This document shows, in pieces, positions 9,401 through 18,438 of a DNA stretch of 64,000 bases (positions within the stretch are counted from its first letter, which is position 1; each line of letters starts with the position of its first letter). The DNA is from Mycobacterium branderi. GTDB lineage: Bacteria; Actinomycetota; Actinomycetes; Mycobacteriales; Mycobacteriaceae. The stretch lies in contig NZ_AP022606.1 in the NCBI RefSeq assembly GCF_010728725.1, positions 3,348,001-3,412,000 on the forward strand, read 5' to 3'. A model generated the notes under the pieces. That model saw only the letters and a program-made list of their open reading frames with translations. It searched no databases and had not been told where the DNA came from. Both the position numbers and the translations under genes were made by a program.

Positions 9401-12400
9401 ACACTCTTCCACCGGAGCACGGCTGCAAACTGACGGCGAGCAGGTGGTGTTGAGCGTGCCGATCTCCGGCACCTGGATCGACATCCGCTTCACGTTGCCC
9501 GCCTGCACCGCCGACGGCGGAACCCCGGTCATCGACACCGACGACGCGGCCGCCGCGATGCGGTCGGTGCTGGCGATCGCCGCCGGCGTCGACGGGCCCG
9601 ACGCCCTGCCCGCGGTGCACCGCCCGGCGACGATGCAGAGCGCGAAGCGCGATGAGGAGGAGGCGGGCAATTACTGCGGGACGGCCACCGTCACCGTCGA
9701 CTGGAACCCCGAGCGGGTCGCCGACCACACCGGCGTCACCGCCACCTTCGGCGAGCCGCTGGCCCCCGGCCTGACCACCGTGCCCGACGCGCTGGTCGGC
9801 AGCTGCTGGCCCGCCGTGTTCGCCGCCATTGGCTCGGCCGTCACCGACACCGGTGTCCCGGTCGTCGAGGGCCTGCTGAGCCTGGTGCACCTGGACCACG
9901 CTGCACACCTGGTCGGCAAGCTGCCCACGGTGCCGACCGAATTGAGTGTCACCGCAACGGCTTCCACCGCCACCGACACCGAGGTCGGCCGGGTCGTCCC
10001 GGTATCGGTGACCGTCGCCGACGCCGACGGCAAGACGCTGGCCACCCTCGAGGAGCGCTTCGCGATCCGCGGCCGCACCGGTGTCGCCGAGCTGACCGAC
10101 CCGCTGCGTGCCGGCGGCGCGGTGTCCGACAACGCCACCGACACGCCGAGGCGCCGCCGCCGCGATGTCACGCTGGCCGCACCGGTCGACATGCGCCCGT
10201 TCGCGGTGGTCTCCGGCGACCACAACCCGATCCACACCGACCGGGCCGCCGCGCTGCTGGCCGGACTGGAATCGCCGATCGTGCACGGGATGTGGCTCTC
10301 GGCCGCGGCCCAGCACGTGGTGACAGCCACCGACGGCAAGGCCCGCCCGCCGGCGCGGCTCGTCGGCTGGACCGCGCGCTTCTTGGGCATGGTCCGCCCC
10401 GGCGACGAGGTGGACTTCCGGGTCGACCGGGTCGGAATCGACCAGGGCGCAGAGGTTTTGGAGGTCAGTGCAAAGATTGGCCCGGATCTCGTCATGTCGG
10501 CGACGGCCCGGTTGGCAGCGCCCAAGACCGTCTATGCGTTTCCCGGCCAGGGCATCCAGCACAAGGGTATGGGCATGGAGGTCCGGGCCCGCTCCAAGGC
10601 TGCCCGCAAGGTCTGGGACTCGGCGGACAAGTTCACCCGCGAAACCTTGGGCTTCTCGGTGCTGCACGTGGTGCGCGACAACCCGACCAGCATCATCGCG
10701 TCGGGCGTGCACTACCAGCACCCCGAGGGCGTGCTGTACCTGACCCAGTTCACCCAGGTCGCGATGGCGACCGTGGCCGCTGCCCAGGTCGCCGAAATGC
10801 GCGAGCAGGGCGCGTTCGTGGAAGGCGCCATCGCCTGCGGGCACTCCGTCGGCGAATACACCGCGCTGGCCTGCGTCACCGGCATCTACGAGCTGGAAGC
10901 GTTGCTGGAGATGGTGTTCCACCGCGGCTCCAAGATGCACGACATCGTGCCGCGCGACGAGCTCGGCCGCTCCAACTACCGGCTCGCCGCGATCCGCCCG
11001 TCGCAGATCGACCTCGCCGACGCCGACGTGCCTGGGTTCGTCGCCGAGATCGCCGAGCGCACCGGGGAATTCCTGGAGATCGTCAACTTCAACCTGCGCG
11101 GCTCGCAGTACGCGATCGCCGGCACCGTCCGCGGCCTCGAAGAACTGGAGGCCGAGGTCGAGCGGCGACGCGAAATCACCGGCGGCAAGCGGTCTTTCAT
11201 CCTGGTGCCTGGCATCGACGTCCCGTTCCACTCGCGGGTGTTGCGGGTCGGCGTGGCCGAGTTCCGCCGGTCGCTGGACCGGGTCATGCCGCGCGACGCG
11301 GATCCCGACCTGATCATCGGCCGCTACATCCCGAACCTGGTCCCGCGCCCGTTCACGCTCGACCGCGACTTCATCCAGGAGATCCGCGATCTGGTGCCGG
11401 CTGAGCCGCTCGATCCGATCCTCGCCGACTACGACACCTGGCGTCGCGAGCGGCCCCGCGAGATGGCGCGCACCGTCTTCATCGAGCTGTTGGCCTGGCA
11501 GTTCGCCAGCCCGGTGCGCTGGATCGAAACCCAGGACCTGCTGTTCACCGAGGAGGCCGCCGGCGGCCTGGGGGTGGAGCGCTTCGTCGAGATCGGCGTG
11601 AAGTCCGCGCCGACCGTCGCCGGGCTCGCCACCAACACCCTCAAGCTGCCCGAATACGCGCATTCCACAGTCGAAGTGCTCAACGCCGAGCGTGACGCCG
11701 CGGTGCTGTTCGCCACCGACACCGACCCTGAGCCGGAGCCGGAGATCGAGGAAGCGGAGCCCACTGCGGAATCTGCTGCGCCGCAAGCCGATGCGGCCCC
11801 GGCGCCCGCGCCGGCTACGGCCCCGTCCGGGGCTCCGCGACCCGACGACATTCCGTTCGACGCGGCCGACGCCACGCTGGCGCTGATCGCGCTGTCAGCC
11901 AAGATGCGCATCGACCAGATCGAGCCGCTGGATTCCATCGAGTCGATCACCGACGGCGCGTCGTCACGGCGTAACCAGCTGCTGGTCGACCTGGGCTCGG
12001 AGCTGAACCTGGGCGCCATCGACGGCGCCGCCGAGGCCGATCTGGCCGGGCTGCGCTCGCAGGTCACCAAGCTGGCCCGCACCTACAAACCTTTCGGCCC
12101 GGTGCTTTCCGACGCGATCAACGACCAGCTGCGCACCGCGTTCGGCCCGTCGGGCAAGCGACCGGCCGCCATCGCCGAGCGGGTCAAGAAGACCTGGGAA
12201 CTCGGCGACGGCTGGGTCAAGCACGTCACCGTCGAGGTCGCGCTGGGCACCCGCGAGGGCACCAGCGTGCGCGGCGGCGCACTGGGCCACCTGCACGAGG
12301 GTGCACTGGCCGACGCCGCTTCCGTCGACAAGGTCATCGACGCCGCGGTGGCGGCAGTGGCTGCGCGCCACGGGGTTTCGGTGGCGCTGCCGTCGTCCGG

Positions 12401-15400
12401 CGGCGGCGGGGCGACCGTCGACGCCGCGGCGCTCTCCGAATTCACCGACCAGATCACCGGCCGCGACGGCGTTCTCGCCTCGGCGGCCCGCCTGGTGCTC
12501 AACCAGCTCGGACTCGACGACCCGATCAGCGCGCCGGCGACAGCCACCGACGCTGAACTGATCGACCTGGTCACCGCCGAACTCGGCGCGGACTGGCCGC
12601 GGCTGGTGGCGCCGGCCTTCGACGCCAAGAAGGCCGTCGTGTTCGACGACCGATGGGCCAGCGCCCGCGAAGATTTGGTCAAGCTGTGGCTGGCCGACGA
12701 CGACGACATCGACGCCGACTGGGCGCGCCTCTCCGAACGGTTCGAGGGGGCCGGACACGTAGTGGCGACCCAGGCCACCTGGTGGCAGGGCAAGGCGCTG
12801 GCCGCCGGGCGGCAGATCCACGCGTCGCTGTACGGCCGGATCGCCGCCGGCGCGGAGAACCCCGATAAGGGCCGCTACAGCGACGAGGTCGCCGTGGTGA
12901 CCGGCGCGTCGAAGGGCTCGATCGCCGCATCCGTCGTCGGCCAGCTGCTCGACGGTGGCGCCACCGTCATTGCGACGACCTCGCGCCTGGACGACGAGCG
13001 GCTGGCGTTCTACCGCGCGCTGTATCGCGACCACGCCCGCTACGACGCCGCGCTGTGGGTGGTGCCGGCCAACATGGCGTCCTACTCGGACATCGACGCG
13101 CTGGTCGACTGGGTGGGCAGCGAGCAGACCGAAAGCCTTGGGCCGCTGTCGATTCACGTCAAGGACGCGCAGACCCCGACGCTGCTGTTCCCGTTCGCGG
13201 CGCCGCGGGTCGCCGGCGACCTGTCGGAGGCCGGGTCGCGCGCCGAGATGGAGATGAAGGTGCTGCTGTGGGCCGTGCAGCGGCTCATCGGCGGGCTGTC
13301 GGCCATCGGCGCCGAGCGCGACATCGCCTCGCGGCTGCACGTGGTGCTTCCGGGCTCGCCCAACCGCGGCATGTTCGGCGGCGACGGCGCCTACGGCGAA
13401 GCCAAGTCGGCGCTCGACGCCGTGGTCACCCGCTGGCACGCCGAGTCGTCGTGGGCACAGCGGGTCAGCCTGGCGCACGCGCTGATCGGCTGGACCCGCG
13501 GCACCGGGCTGATGGGACACAACGACGCGATCGTCAGCGCCGTCGAAGAAGCCGGTGTCACAACGTATTCCACCGACGAGATGGCCGCCATGTTGCTGGG
13601 GCTGTGCGACATCGAGTCCAAGGCGGCCGCCGCCAACGCGCCGCTGAAGGTCGATCTCACCGGTGGGCTCGGCGATGTCGAGCTGGACATGGCGGAGCTG
13701 GCCGCCAAGGCCCGCGAGGAGATGACGTCCGAGGCCGCGGCCGAGGACGACGCCGCGCCCGAGGGCACCATCGCCGCGCTGCCGTCGCCGCCGCGCGGTT
13801 ACACGCCGGCGCCGCCGCCGGAGTGGGACGACCTCGACGTCGACCCGGCCGACCTGGTGGTCATCGTCGGTGGCGCGGAGCTCGGGCCGTACGGCTCGTC
13901 GCGCACCCGCTTCGAGATGGAAGTGGAAAACGAGCTGTCGGCTGCCGGGGTGCTGGAGCTGGCCTGGACCACCGGTCTCATCCGCTGGGAAGACGATCCC
14001 CAACCCGGTTGGTACGACACGGAATCCGGCGAACTCGTCGACGAAGCCGAGCTTATCGAGCGCTACCACGACGCGGTGGTGGAGCGCGTCGGGATCCGCG
14101 AGTGGGTCGACGACGGCTCGATCGACCCCGACCACGCCTCACCGCTGCTGGTGAGTGTGTTCCTGGACAAGGACTTCACGTTCGTGGTGTCGTCGGAGGC
14201 CGAGGCGCGCGCGTTCGTGCAGTTCGACCCCGAGCACACCGTCATCCGGCCGGTGCCCGACTCCACCGACTGGCAGGTGACTCGCAAGGTGGGCACCGAG
14301 ATTCGGGTGCCGCGCAAGAACAAGCTGTCGCGCATTGTCGGCGGCCAGATCCCGACCGGCTTCGACCCGACGGTCTGGGGCATTCCGCCGGACCTGGCCA
14401 GCTCGATCGACCGGCTGGCGGTGTGGAACATCGTCGCCACCGTCGATGCGTTCCTGTCCGCCGGGTTCAGCCCGGCCGAGGTGATGCGCTACGTGCACCC
14501 GACGCTGGTGGCCAACACGATGGGCACCGGCATGGGCGGCGGCACCTCGATGCAGACCATGTACCACGGAAACCTGTTGGGCCGCAGCAAGCCCAACGAC
14601 ATCTTCCAGGAAGTGCTGCCGAATATCGTTGCCGCGCACGTGGTTCAGTCCTATGTCGGTAGCTACGGCGCGATGATCCATCCGGTCGCCGCGTGCGCGA
14701 CGGCCGCGGTGTCGGTCGAGGAGGGCGTCGACAAGATCCGGCTGGGCAAGGCCGAACTGGTGGTGGCCGGCGGCATCGACGACCTGACGCTGGAAGGCAT
14801 CATCGGCTTCGGTGACATGGCGGCCACTGCCGACACCGGCATGATGCGCGGCCGGGGGATCAGCGACTCGAAGTTCTCGCGGCCCAACGACCGGCGCCGG
14901 CTGGGCTTTGTGGAAGCCCAGGGCGGCGGCACCATCCTGCTCGCCCGTGGCGACCTGGCTTTGAAGATGGGTCTGCCGGTGTTGGCCGTGGTGGGCTTCG
15001 CGCAGTCGTTCGGCGACGGGGTGCACACGTCGATTCCCGCGCCTGGCCTCGGTGCGCTGGGCGCCGGTCGTGGCGGCAAGGACTCGCCGCTGGCCCGCGC
15101 GCTGGCCAAGCTCGGCGTCGGCGCCGACGACGTCGCGGTGATCTCCAAGCACGACACCTCGACGCTGGCCAACGATCCCAACGAGACGGAACTGCATGAG
15201 CGGCTTGCCGATTCGCTCGGCCGCTCGCCCGGCGCGCCGCTGTTCATCGTGTCGCAGAAGAGCCTGACCGGGCACGCCAAGGGCGGCGCGGCGGTCTTCC
15301 AGATGATGGGGCTGTGCCAGATCCTGCGCGACGGCGTCATCCCGCCCAACCGCAGCCTGGATTGCGTCGACGACGAGCTGGCCGGCTCCGGGCACTTCGT

Positions 15401-15746
15401 CTGGGTCCGCGACACGCTGCGGCTCGGCGGCAAGTTGCCGCTCAAGGCCGGCCTGGTGACCAGCCTGGGCTTCGGGCACGTGTCAGGCCTGATCGCGCTG
15501 GTGCACCCGCAGGCGTTCCTGGCCACGCTGAGCCCGGAACAGCGCGACGAGTACCGGCAGCGCGCCGATGCCCGGCTGCTGGCCGGTCAGCGGCGGCTGG
15601 CGTCGGCGATCGCCGGCGGCAAGCCCATGTACGAGCGGCCCGCCGACCGTCGTTTCGACCACGCGACGGCGGAAAAGCCACAGGAAGCGGCGATGCTGCT
15701 CGACGCGGCGGCGCGGCTGGGCGACGGGGACGTCTACCAGCGGTGA
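6480..15746 (+). CDS. fas: Type I fatty acid synthase
   Basis: 3088 residues, the usual size for actinobacterial FAS I, which builds C16-C18 and C24-C26 acyl-CoAs in the cytosol as membrane lipid and mycolate precursors. Domains in order: acetyltransferase with GHSQG (Ser152); FMN enoyl reductase (about 415-800, LLAGMTPTTV, GGRAGGHH); dehydratase with DHNPIHTD and SPIVHGMW (about 1246-1270); malonyl/palmitoyl transferase with GHSVGEY (Ser1456); an Ala/Pro linker (about 1755-1790); ACP with the likely phosphopantetheine site Ser1828 (GASSRRNQLL, by analogy with yeast GKS); ketoreductase with VVTGASKGSIA (about 2139); ketosynthase with Cys2739 (VAACATAA) and the histidines of KHDTST and TGHAKGG. 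No C-terminal PPT domain, as expected since acpS follows with a 4-bp overlap. A MIRU-like in-frame insertion lies at residues about 1050-1063. Start GTG 6480 follows GGGAG. Confidence 0.98.
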   Translation: MTIHEHDRVSAERDGATAEATHGTHALVDRLTAGEPYAVAFGGQGSAWLETLEELVSSAGIESELATLVGEVDLLLEPVAKELVVVRPIGFEPLSWVRALAAEDPVPSAKQLTSAAVSVPGVLLTQIAAVRALTRQGMDLSATPPVAVAGHSQGVLGVESLKAAGARDVELLALAQLIGAAGTLVARRRGISILGDRPPMVSVTNADPERIYRLLEEFAQDVRTVLPPVLSIRNGRRSVVITGTPEQLSRFELYCKQISDKEEADRKNKIRGGDVFAPVFEPVQVEVGFHTPRLSDGIDLVGGWAEKVGIDVELARAMTEAILVQPVDWVDEVVSLHEAGARWILDLGPGDILTRLTAPVIRGLGIGIVPAATRGGQRNLFTIGAVPEVARPWSSYAPSVVQLPDGRIKLSTKFTRLTGRSPILLAGMTPTTVDAKIVAAAANAGHWAELAGGGQVTEEIFNDRIDELGGLLEPGRTYQFNALFLDPYLWKLQVGGKRLVQKARQSGAPIDGLVVSAGIPELEEAVELIDELNEIGISHVVFKPGTVEQIRSVIRIATEVPTKPVIMHIEGGRAGGHHSWEDLDDLLLATYSELRSRPNITVCVGGGIGTPERAAEYLSGRWAQAYGFPLMPVDGILVGTAAMATLESTTSPSVKRMLVETQGTDQWISAGKAQGGMASSRSQLGADIHEIDNTASRCGRLLDEVAGDAEAVAKRRDEIIAALNKTAKPYFGDVGEMTYLQWLQRYVELTIGEGNSTADTASPGSPWLADTWRDRFQQMLQRAEARLHPKDFGPIETLFGDSELLERPDQAIDALLAHYPDASSVQLHPADVPFFVTLCKTLGKPVNFVPVIDKDVRRWWRSDSLWQAHDARYDADQVCIIPGTASVAGITRMDEPVGELLDRFEQAAIDEVLASNGQPAPVTARRQGRTDVTGPLAVVLDAPDVLWAGRAATNPVHRIADPADWQVHENRTATHSSTGARLQTDGEQVVLSVPISGTWIDIRFTLPACTADGGTPVIDTDDAAAAMRSVLAIAAGVDGPDALPAVHRPATMQSAKRDEEEAGNYCGTATVTVDWNPERVADHTGVTATFGEPLAPGLTTVPDALVGSCWPAVFAAIGSAVTDTGVPVVEGLLSLVHLDHAAHLVGKLPTVPTELSVTATASTATDTEVGRVVPVSVTVADADGKTLATLEERFAIRGRTGVAELTDPLRAGGAVSDNATDTPRRRRRDVTLAAPVDMRPFAVVSGDHNPIHTDRAAALLAGLESPIVHGMWLSAAAQHVVTATDGKARPPARLVGWTARFLGMVRPGDEVDFRVDRVGIDQGAEVLEVSAKIGPDLVMSATARLAAPKTVYAFPGQGIQHKGMGMEVRARSKAARKVWDSADKFTRETLGFSVLHVVRDNPTSIIASGVHYQHPEGVLYLTQFTQVAMATVAAAQVAEMREQGAFVEGAIACGHSVGEYTALACVTGIYELEALLEMVFHRGSKMHDIVPRDELGRSNYRLAAIRPSQIDLADADVPGFVAEIAERTGEFLEIVNFNLRGSQYAIAGTVRGLEELEAEVERRREITGGKRSFILVPGIDVPFHSRVLRVGVAEFRRSLDRVMPRDADPDLIIGRYIPNLVPRPFTLDRDFIQEIRDLVPAEPLDPILADYDTWRRERPREMARTVFIELLAWQFASPVRWIETQDLLFTEEAAGGLGVERFVEIGVKSAPTVAGLATNTLKLPEYAHSTVEVLNAERDAAVLFATDTDPEPEPEIEEAEPTAESAAPQADAAPAPAPATAPSGAPRPDDIPFDAADATLALIALSAKMRIDQIEPLDSIESITDGASSRRNQLLVDLGSELNLGAIDGAAEADLAGLRSQVTKLARTYKPFGPVLSDAINDQLRTAFGPSGKRPAAIAERVKKTWELGDGWVKHVTVEVALGTREGTSVRGGALGHLHEGALADAASVDKVIDAAVAAVAARHGVSVALPSSGGGGATVDAAALSEFTDQITGRDGVLASAARLVLNQLGLDDPISAPATATDAELIDLVTAELGADWPRLVAPAFDAKKAVVFDDRWASAREDLVKLWLADDDDIDADWARLSERFEGAGHVVATQATWWQGKALAAGRQIHASLYGRIAAGAENPDKGRYSDEVAVVTGASKGSIAASVVGQLLDGGATVIATTSRLDDERLAFYRALYRDHARYDAALWVVPANMASYSDIDALVDWVGSEQTESLGPLSIHVKDAQTPTLLFPFAAPRVAGDLSEAGSRAEMEMKVLLWAVQRLIGGLSAIGAERDIASRLHVVLPGSPNRGMFGGDGAYGEAKSALDAVVTRWHAESSWAQRVSLAHALIGWTRGTGLMGHNDAIVSAVEEAGVTTYSTDEMAAMLLGLCDIESKAAAANAPLKVDLTGGLGDVELDMAELAAKAREEMTSEAAAEDDAAPEGTIAALPSPPRGYTPAPPPEWDDLDVDPADLVVIVGGAELGPYGSSRTRFEMEVENELSAAGVLELAWTTGLIRWEDDPQPGWYDTESGELVDEAELIERYHDAVVERVGIREWVDDGSIDPDHASPLLVSVFLDKDFTFVVSSEAEARAFVQFDPEHTVIRPVPDSTDWQVTRKVGTEIRVPRKNKLSRIVGGQIPTGFDPTVWGIPPDLASSIDRLAVWNIVATVDAFLSAGFSPAEVMRYVHPTLVANTMGTGMGGGTSMQTMYHGNLLGRSKPNDIFQEVLPNIVAAHVVQSYVGSYGAMIHPVAACATAAVSVEEGVDKIRLGKAELVVAGGIDDLTLEGIIGFGDMAATADTGMMRGRGISDSKFSRPNDRRRLGFVEAQGGGTILLARGDLALKMGLPVLAVVGFAQSFGDGVHTSIPAPGLGALGAGRGGKDSPLARALAKLGVGADDVAVISKHDTSTLANDPNETELHERLADSLGRSPGAPLFIVSQKSLTGHAKGGAAVFQMMGLCQILRDGVIPPNRSLDCVDDELAGSGHFVWVRDTLRLGGKLPLKAGLVTSLGFGHVSGLIALVHPQAFLATLSPEQRDEYRQRADARLLAGQRRLASAIAGGKPMYERPADRRFDHATAEKPQEAAMLLDAAARLGDGDVYQR
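9626..9668 (+). repeat. Degenerate MIRU-type repeat inside fas
   Basis: The stretch closely resembles the repeat at 33022-33059, sharing GCGACGATGCAGAGCG and ATGAGGAGGAG, with two extra CG dinucleotides between them. It is in frame within fas and encodes PATMQSAKRDEEEAG, between the enoyl reductase and dehydratase regions where a linker can tolerate extra residues. Whether it inserted into fas or only resembles the repeat needs comparison with other species. Confidence 0.55.
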
Positions 15747-16135
15747 GCATCGTCGGAGTGGGGATCGACTTGGTTTCCATCCCGGAGTTTGCCGACCAGG
15801 TCGATCAGCCCGGCACGGTGTTCGCGGAAACCTTCACACCCGGTGAGCGGCGCGACGCCTCAGACAAGAGCTCGTCGGCGGCGCGGCACCTGGCCGCCCG
15901 CTGGGCGGCGAAGGAGGCGGTGATCAAGGCGTGGTCGGGCTCGCGGTTCGCGCAGCGGCCGGTGCTGCCGGAGGGCATTCATCGCGACATCGAGGTGGTC
16001 ACCGACATGTGGGGCCGGCCGCGGGTCCGGCTGACCGGTGCCATTGCCGAGCACTTGAAAGACGTGACGATCCACGTATCGCTGACCCACGAGAAGGACA
16101 CCGCCGCCGCGGTAGCCATCCTCGAGATTTCGTAA
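15743..16135 (+). CDS. acpS: Holo-[acyl-carrier-protein] synthase
   Basis: 130 residues. It transfers 4'-phosphopantetheine from CoA to the ACP serine of FAS I and other carriers. The N-terminus IVGVGIDLVSI carries the Mg-binding Asp, and ARHLAARWAAKEAVIKAW is the conserved WxxKEA helix; HVSLTHEKDTAAAVAIL closes the fold. GTG 15743 overlaps the fas stop codon in a GTGA tetranucleotide, which fixes the start and implies translational coupling. Length is normal for AcpS. A hairpin follows directly, so the fas-acpS unit probably ends here. Confidence 0.95.
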   Translation: MSIVGVGIDLVSIPEFADQVDQPGTVFAETFTPGERRDASDKSSSAARHLAARWAAKEAVIKAWSGSRFAQRPVLPEGIHRDIEVVTDMWGRPRVRLTGAIAEHLKDVTIHVSLTHEKDTAAAVAILEIS

Positions 16136-16140
16136 GCGTC

Positions 16141-16170
16141 AGCGTGCGTGTCGGCGGGTCTACGCACGCT
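16141..16170. terminator. Inverted repeat after acpS, possible terminator
   Basis: Perfect 9-bp arms AGCGTGCGT (16141-16149) and ACGCACGCT (16162-16170) with a 12-bp loop, right after the acpS stop. No T-run follows, as is common in mycobacteria. The arm sequence recurs in the larger inverted repeat at 62343-62404. Confidence 0.5.
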
Positions 16171-16204
16171 CGCGCGGGATTGGCGACCCGCTAGCCTCGA
16201 AACC

Positions 16205-17530
16205 ATGAGCGATTTGGCCGAGCGCGTCCGCGAGGTGCTGCCGTCGGTGCGACGGGACCTGGAGGACCTTGTGCGCATCGAGTCGGTGTGGGCCGACCCG
16301 GCCCGGCGCGAAGAGGTGCACCGCAGCGCCCAGGCCGTTGCAGACCTGTTGGCACAGGCCGGTTTTGGTGACATACAGATCGTCAGCGCAGACGGTGCTC
16401 CGGCGGTCATCGCCCGGCATCCGGCGCCGCCCGGAGCGCCCACTGTGCTGCTCTACGCCCATCACGACGTGCAGCCCGAAGGTGACCATTCCCAATGGGT
16501 GTCGCCGCCGTTCGAGCCGACCGAGCGCGACGGCCGGCTCTACGGCCGCGGCACCGCCGACGACAAGGCCGGCATCGCAACGCATTTGGCGGCGTTTCGG
16601 GCACACGACGGCAAACCACCGGTCGGTGTGACGGTATTCGTCGAAGGGGAGGAGGAATCCGGGTCGCCGTCGCTACGACGGCTGCTGGCCGCCCATCGCG
16701 ATACCCTGGCCGCCGACGTGATCGTGATCGCCGACTCCGACAACTGGAGCACCGACGTTCCCTCGCTGACGGTGTCGTTGCGCGGTCTGGCCGACTGCGT
16801 GGTCGAAGTGGCCACTCTCGATCACGGACTGCACTCCGGCCTGTGGGGCGGCGTCGTTCCGGACGCGCTGAGCGTGCTGGTGCGGCTTTTGGCCAGCCTG
16901 CACGACGACGACGGCAACGTGGCGGTGGCCGGTTTGCACGAAAGTGCCGTTGCCGCCGTCGATTACCCCGCCGAGCGGGTGCGATCCGAGACCGGGCTGC
17001 TCGACGGTGTCAGCGAGATTGGTTCCGGCTCAGTGCCGCAACGACTTTGGGGCAAGCCAGCGATCACGGTCATCGGCATCGACACCACATCGATTGCGGC
17101 GTCGTCGAACACGCTGATCCCGCGCGCTCGCGCCAAGGTGAGCATGCGGGTCGCTCCCGGCGGCAACGCCGAAGCGCACCTCGAGGCGCTGCGCACCCAT
17201 CTGGAGCAGCACGCACCGTGGGGCGCGCACGTGACCGTCACGCCCGGTGATGTCGGTCAGCCGTACGCCATCGACGCCAGCGGGCGCGTCTACGACGCCG
17301 CGCGCGCCGCGTTCCGGCAGGCCTGGGGCACCGAGCCCGTCGACATGGGAATGGGCGGGTCGATTCCGTTCATCGCGGAGTTCGCCACCGCATTCCCGCA
17401 GGCCACAATCCTGGTCACCGGGGTCGAGGACCCGGCCACGCAGGCGCACAGCGTCAACGAGAGCCTGCACCTCGGGGTGCTGGAACGGGCGGCGATCACC
17501 GAAGCGCTGCTGTTGGCCAACCTGGCCTAG
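16205..17530 (+). CDS. M20-family metallopeptidase/dipeptidase (Rv2522c-like)
   Basis: 441 residues from ATG 16205. An upstream in-frame GTG at 16148 lies in the hairpin and is unlikely; TAGCCT at 16192-16197 predicts transcription starting at about 16204. M20 zinc ligands are visible: HHDVQP (about 86-90), GRGTADDKAG, EGEEESGSP with the catalytic/ligand glutamates, and a C-terminal histidine in QAHSVNE. A dimerisation domain spans roughly the middle third (GLHSGLWGG onward). The family cleaves dipeptides or removes acyl or carbamoyl groups; the substrate is unknown. It probably acts in the cytosol, as no signal peptide is present. The stop codon overlaps that of the convergent bcp gene. Confidence 0.88.
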   Translation: MSDLAERVREVLPSVRRDLEDLVRIESVWADPARREEVHRSAQAVADLLAQAGFGDIQIVSADGAPAVIARHPAPPGAPTVLLYAHHDVQPEGDHSQWVSPPFEPTERDGRLYGRGTADDKAGIATHLAAFRAHDGKPPVGVTVFVEGEEESGSPSLRRLLAAHRDTLAADVIVIADSDNWSTDVPSLTVSLRGLADCVVEVATLDHGLHSGLWGGVVPDALSVLVRLLASLHDDDGNVAVAGLHESAVAAVDYPAERVRSETGLLDGVSEIGSGSVPQRLWGKPAITVIGIDTTSIAASSNTLIPRARAKVSMRVAPGGNAEAHLEALRTHLEQHAPWGAHVTVTPGDVGQPYAIDASGRVYDAARAAFRQAWGTEPVDMGMGGSIPFIAEFATAFPQATILVTGVEDPATQAHSVNESLHLGVLERAAITEALLLANLA

Positions 17531-18003
17531 ACCGACAGGTCGCGCCGCAGTTTGGCCACGTGGCCGGTGGCCTTGACGTTGTACTGCGCGACGGCGATCT
17601 TGCCCTTCTCGTCGACCACAAACGTCGAGCGGATGACGCCCTGGGTTTCCCTGCCGTACAGCTTCTTCAGCCCGTACGCGCCCCACGCGGTCAGCACCTT
17701 GCGGTCAGGGTCGGACAGCAGCGGAAACGTCAGCCCTTCGGCGTCGCGGAATTTAGCCAGCTTGGCCGGTTTGTCAGGGGAGATGCCGACGACGTCGATG
17801 CCGGCGTCGTTGAGTTCGCGCAGATTGTCGCGAAAGTCACAAGCCTGCTTGGTGCATCCGGGCGTCAACGCGGCCGGGTAGAAGTACACGACGACGCGAC
17901 GGCCGCGGTAGTCGGCCAGCGACACCGTGTTGCCGTCGGCGTCGGGCAGGCTGAAAGCGGGAGCTTTGTCGCCGGGTTGCAGGCGTGGAGTCTCGGTCAA
18001 CAC
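17527..18003 (-). CDS. bcp: Thiol peroxidase, Bcp/PrxQ-type peroxiredoxin
   Basis: 158 residues. It reduces hydroperoxides using a peroxidatic cysteine and a resolving cysteine five residues later: PGCTKQACDFRDN places these at Cys50 and Cys55, the atypical two-cysteine PrxQ arrangement. The thioredoxin-like fold is evident from GDKAPAFSLPDADG at the start and FRDAEGLTFPLLSDPD further on. Thioredoxin is the usual reductant. It converges on the M20 peptidase gene with a 4-bp overlap. It is transcribed divergently from the DUF3618 gene, with a 106-bp intergenic space. Confidence 0.95.
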   Translation of the reverse strand: MLTETPRLQPGDKAPAFSLPDADGNTVSLADYRGRRVVVYFYPAALTPGCTKQACDFRDNLRELNDAGIDVVGISPDKPAKLAKFRDAEGLTFPLLSDPDRKVLTAWGAYGLKKLYGRETQGVIRSTFVVDEKGKIAVAQYNVKATGHVAKLRRDLSV

Positions 18004-18109
18004 GGTCCCTTTCTACTCACCGGAGCATCGGCCCAGCGCCGGCTGCCATTAGGGTAGTGCGGGTGCGCCCGGGCCAAGCCTCAGGTGCAGGAGGACAGGG
18101 AGGACAACA

Positions 18110-18337
18110 GTGGCGGACCGGGATCCCGACACCATCAAGCAGGAGATCGACCAGGCCCGCGAACAGCTGGCCTCGACCGTCGATTCACTGGCTGAGCGGG
18201 CCAATCCCCGCCGCATCGCCGACGACGCCAAGGCCCGGGCGATCGCGTTCGTCAAGAAGCCCGCGGTGGCCGTCTCACTGGCCGGTATCGCGGCTCTGGC
18301 CGCCGTGCTGGTGGTCCGCAGGATCCGCAACCGCTGA
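18110..18337 (+). CDS. Small DUF3618 membrane protein (Rv2520c-like)
   Basis: 75 residues from GTG 18110, preceded by a good GGAGGA ribosome site. The N-terminal half is polar and helical (DPDTIKQEIDQAREQLASTVDSLAERANP), the signature of DUF3618. One membrane segment follows (about 49-68, VAVSLAGIAALAAVLVV) with a basic RRIRNR end. Function is unknown; these proteins often sit near other small envelope or stress proteins. The conserved N-terminal part would face the cytoplasm if the positive-inside rule holds. Confidence 0.8.
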   Translation: MADRDPDTIKQEIDQAREQLASTVDSLAERANPRRIADDAKARAIAFVKKPAVAVSLAGIAALAAVLVVRRIRNR

Positions 18338-18413
18338 GCCGCTAGCCGCAGCCCTACAGCTCATCTCGAAGTTCCACGATCGTGACAGCATCGCCTGCGA
18401 GCCAGAATGGACT

Positions 18414-18438
18414 GTGATCCAGTGCTACACTGATTCAC
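18414..18438. promoter_or_regulatory. vapBC promoter and dyad operator
   Basis: A 25-bp dyad centred on 18426 reads GTGA-N2-CAGTG-CTA-CACTG-N2-TCAC: 18 of 22 arm positions pair. The -10-like box TACACT (18426-18431) starts at the dyad centre and predicts transcription from about 18438, next to the ATG at 18439. This matches autoregulation by a VapB-VapC complex binding over the promoter. Confidence 0.65.
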
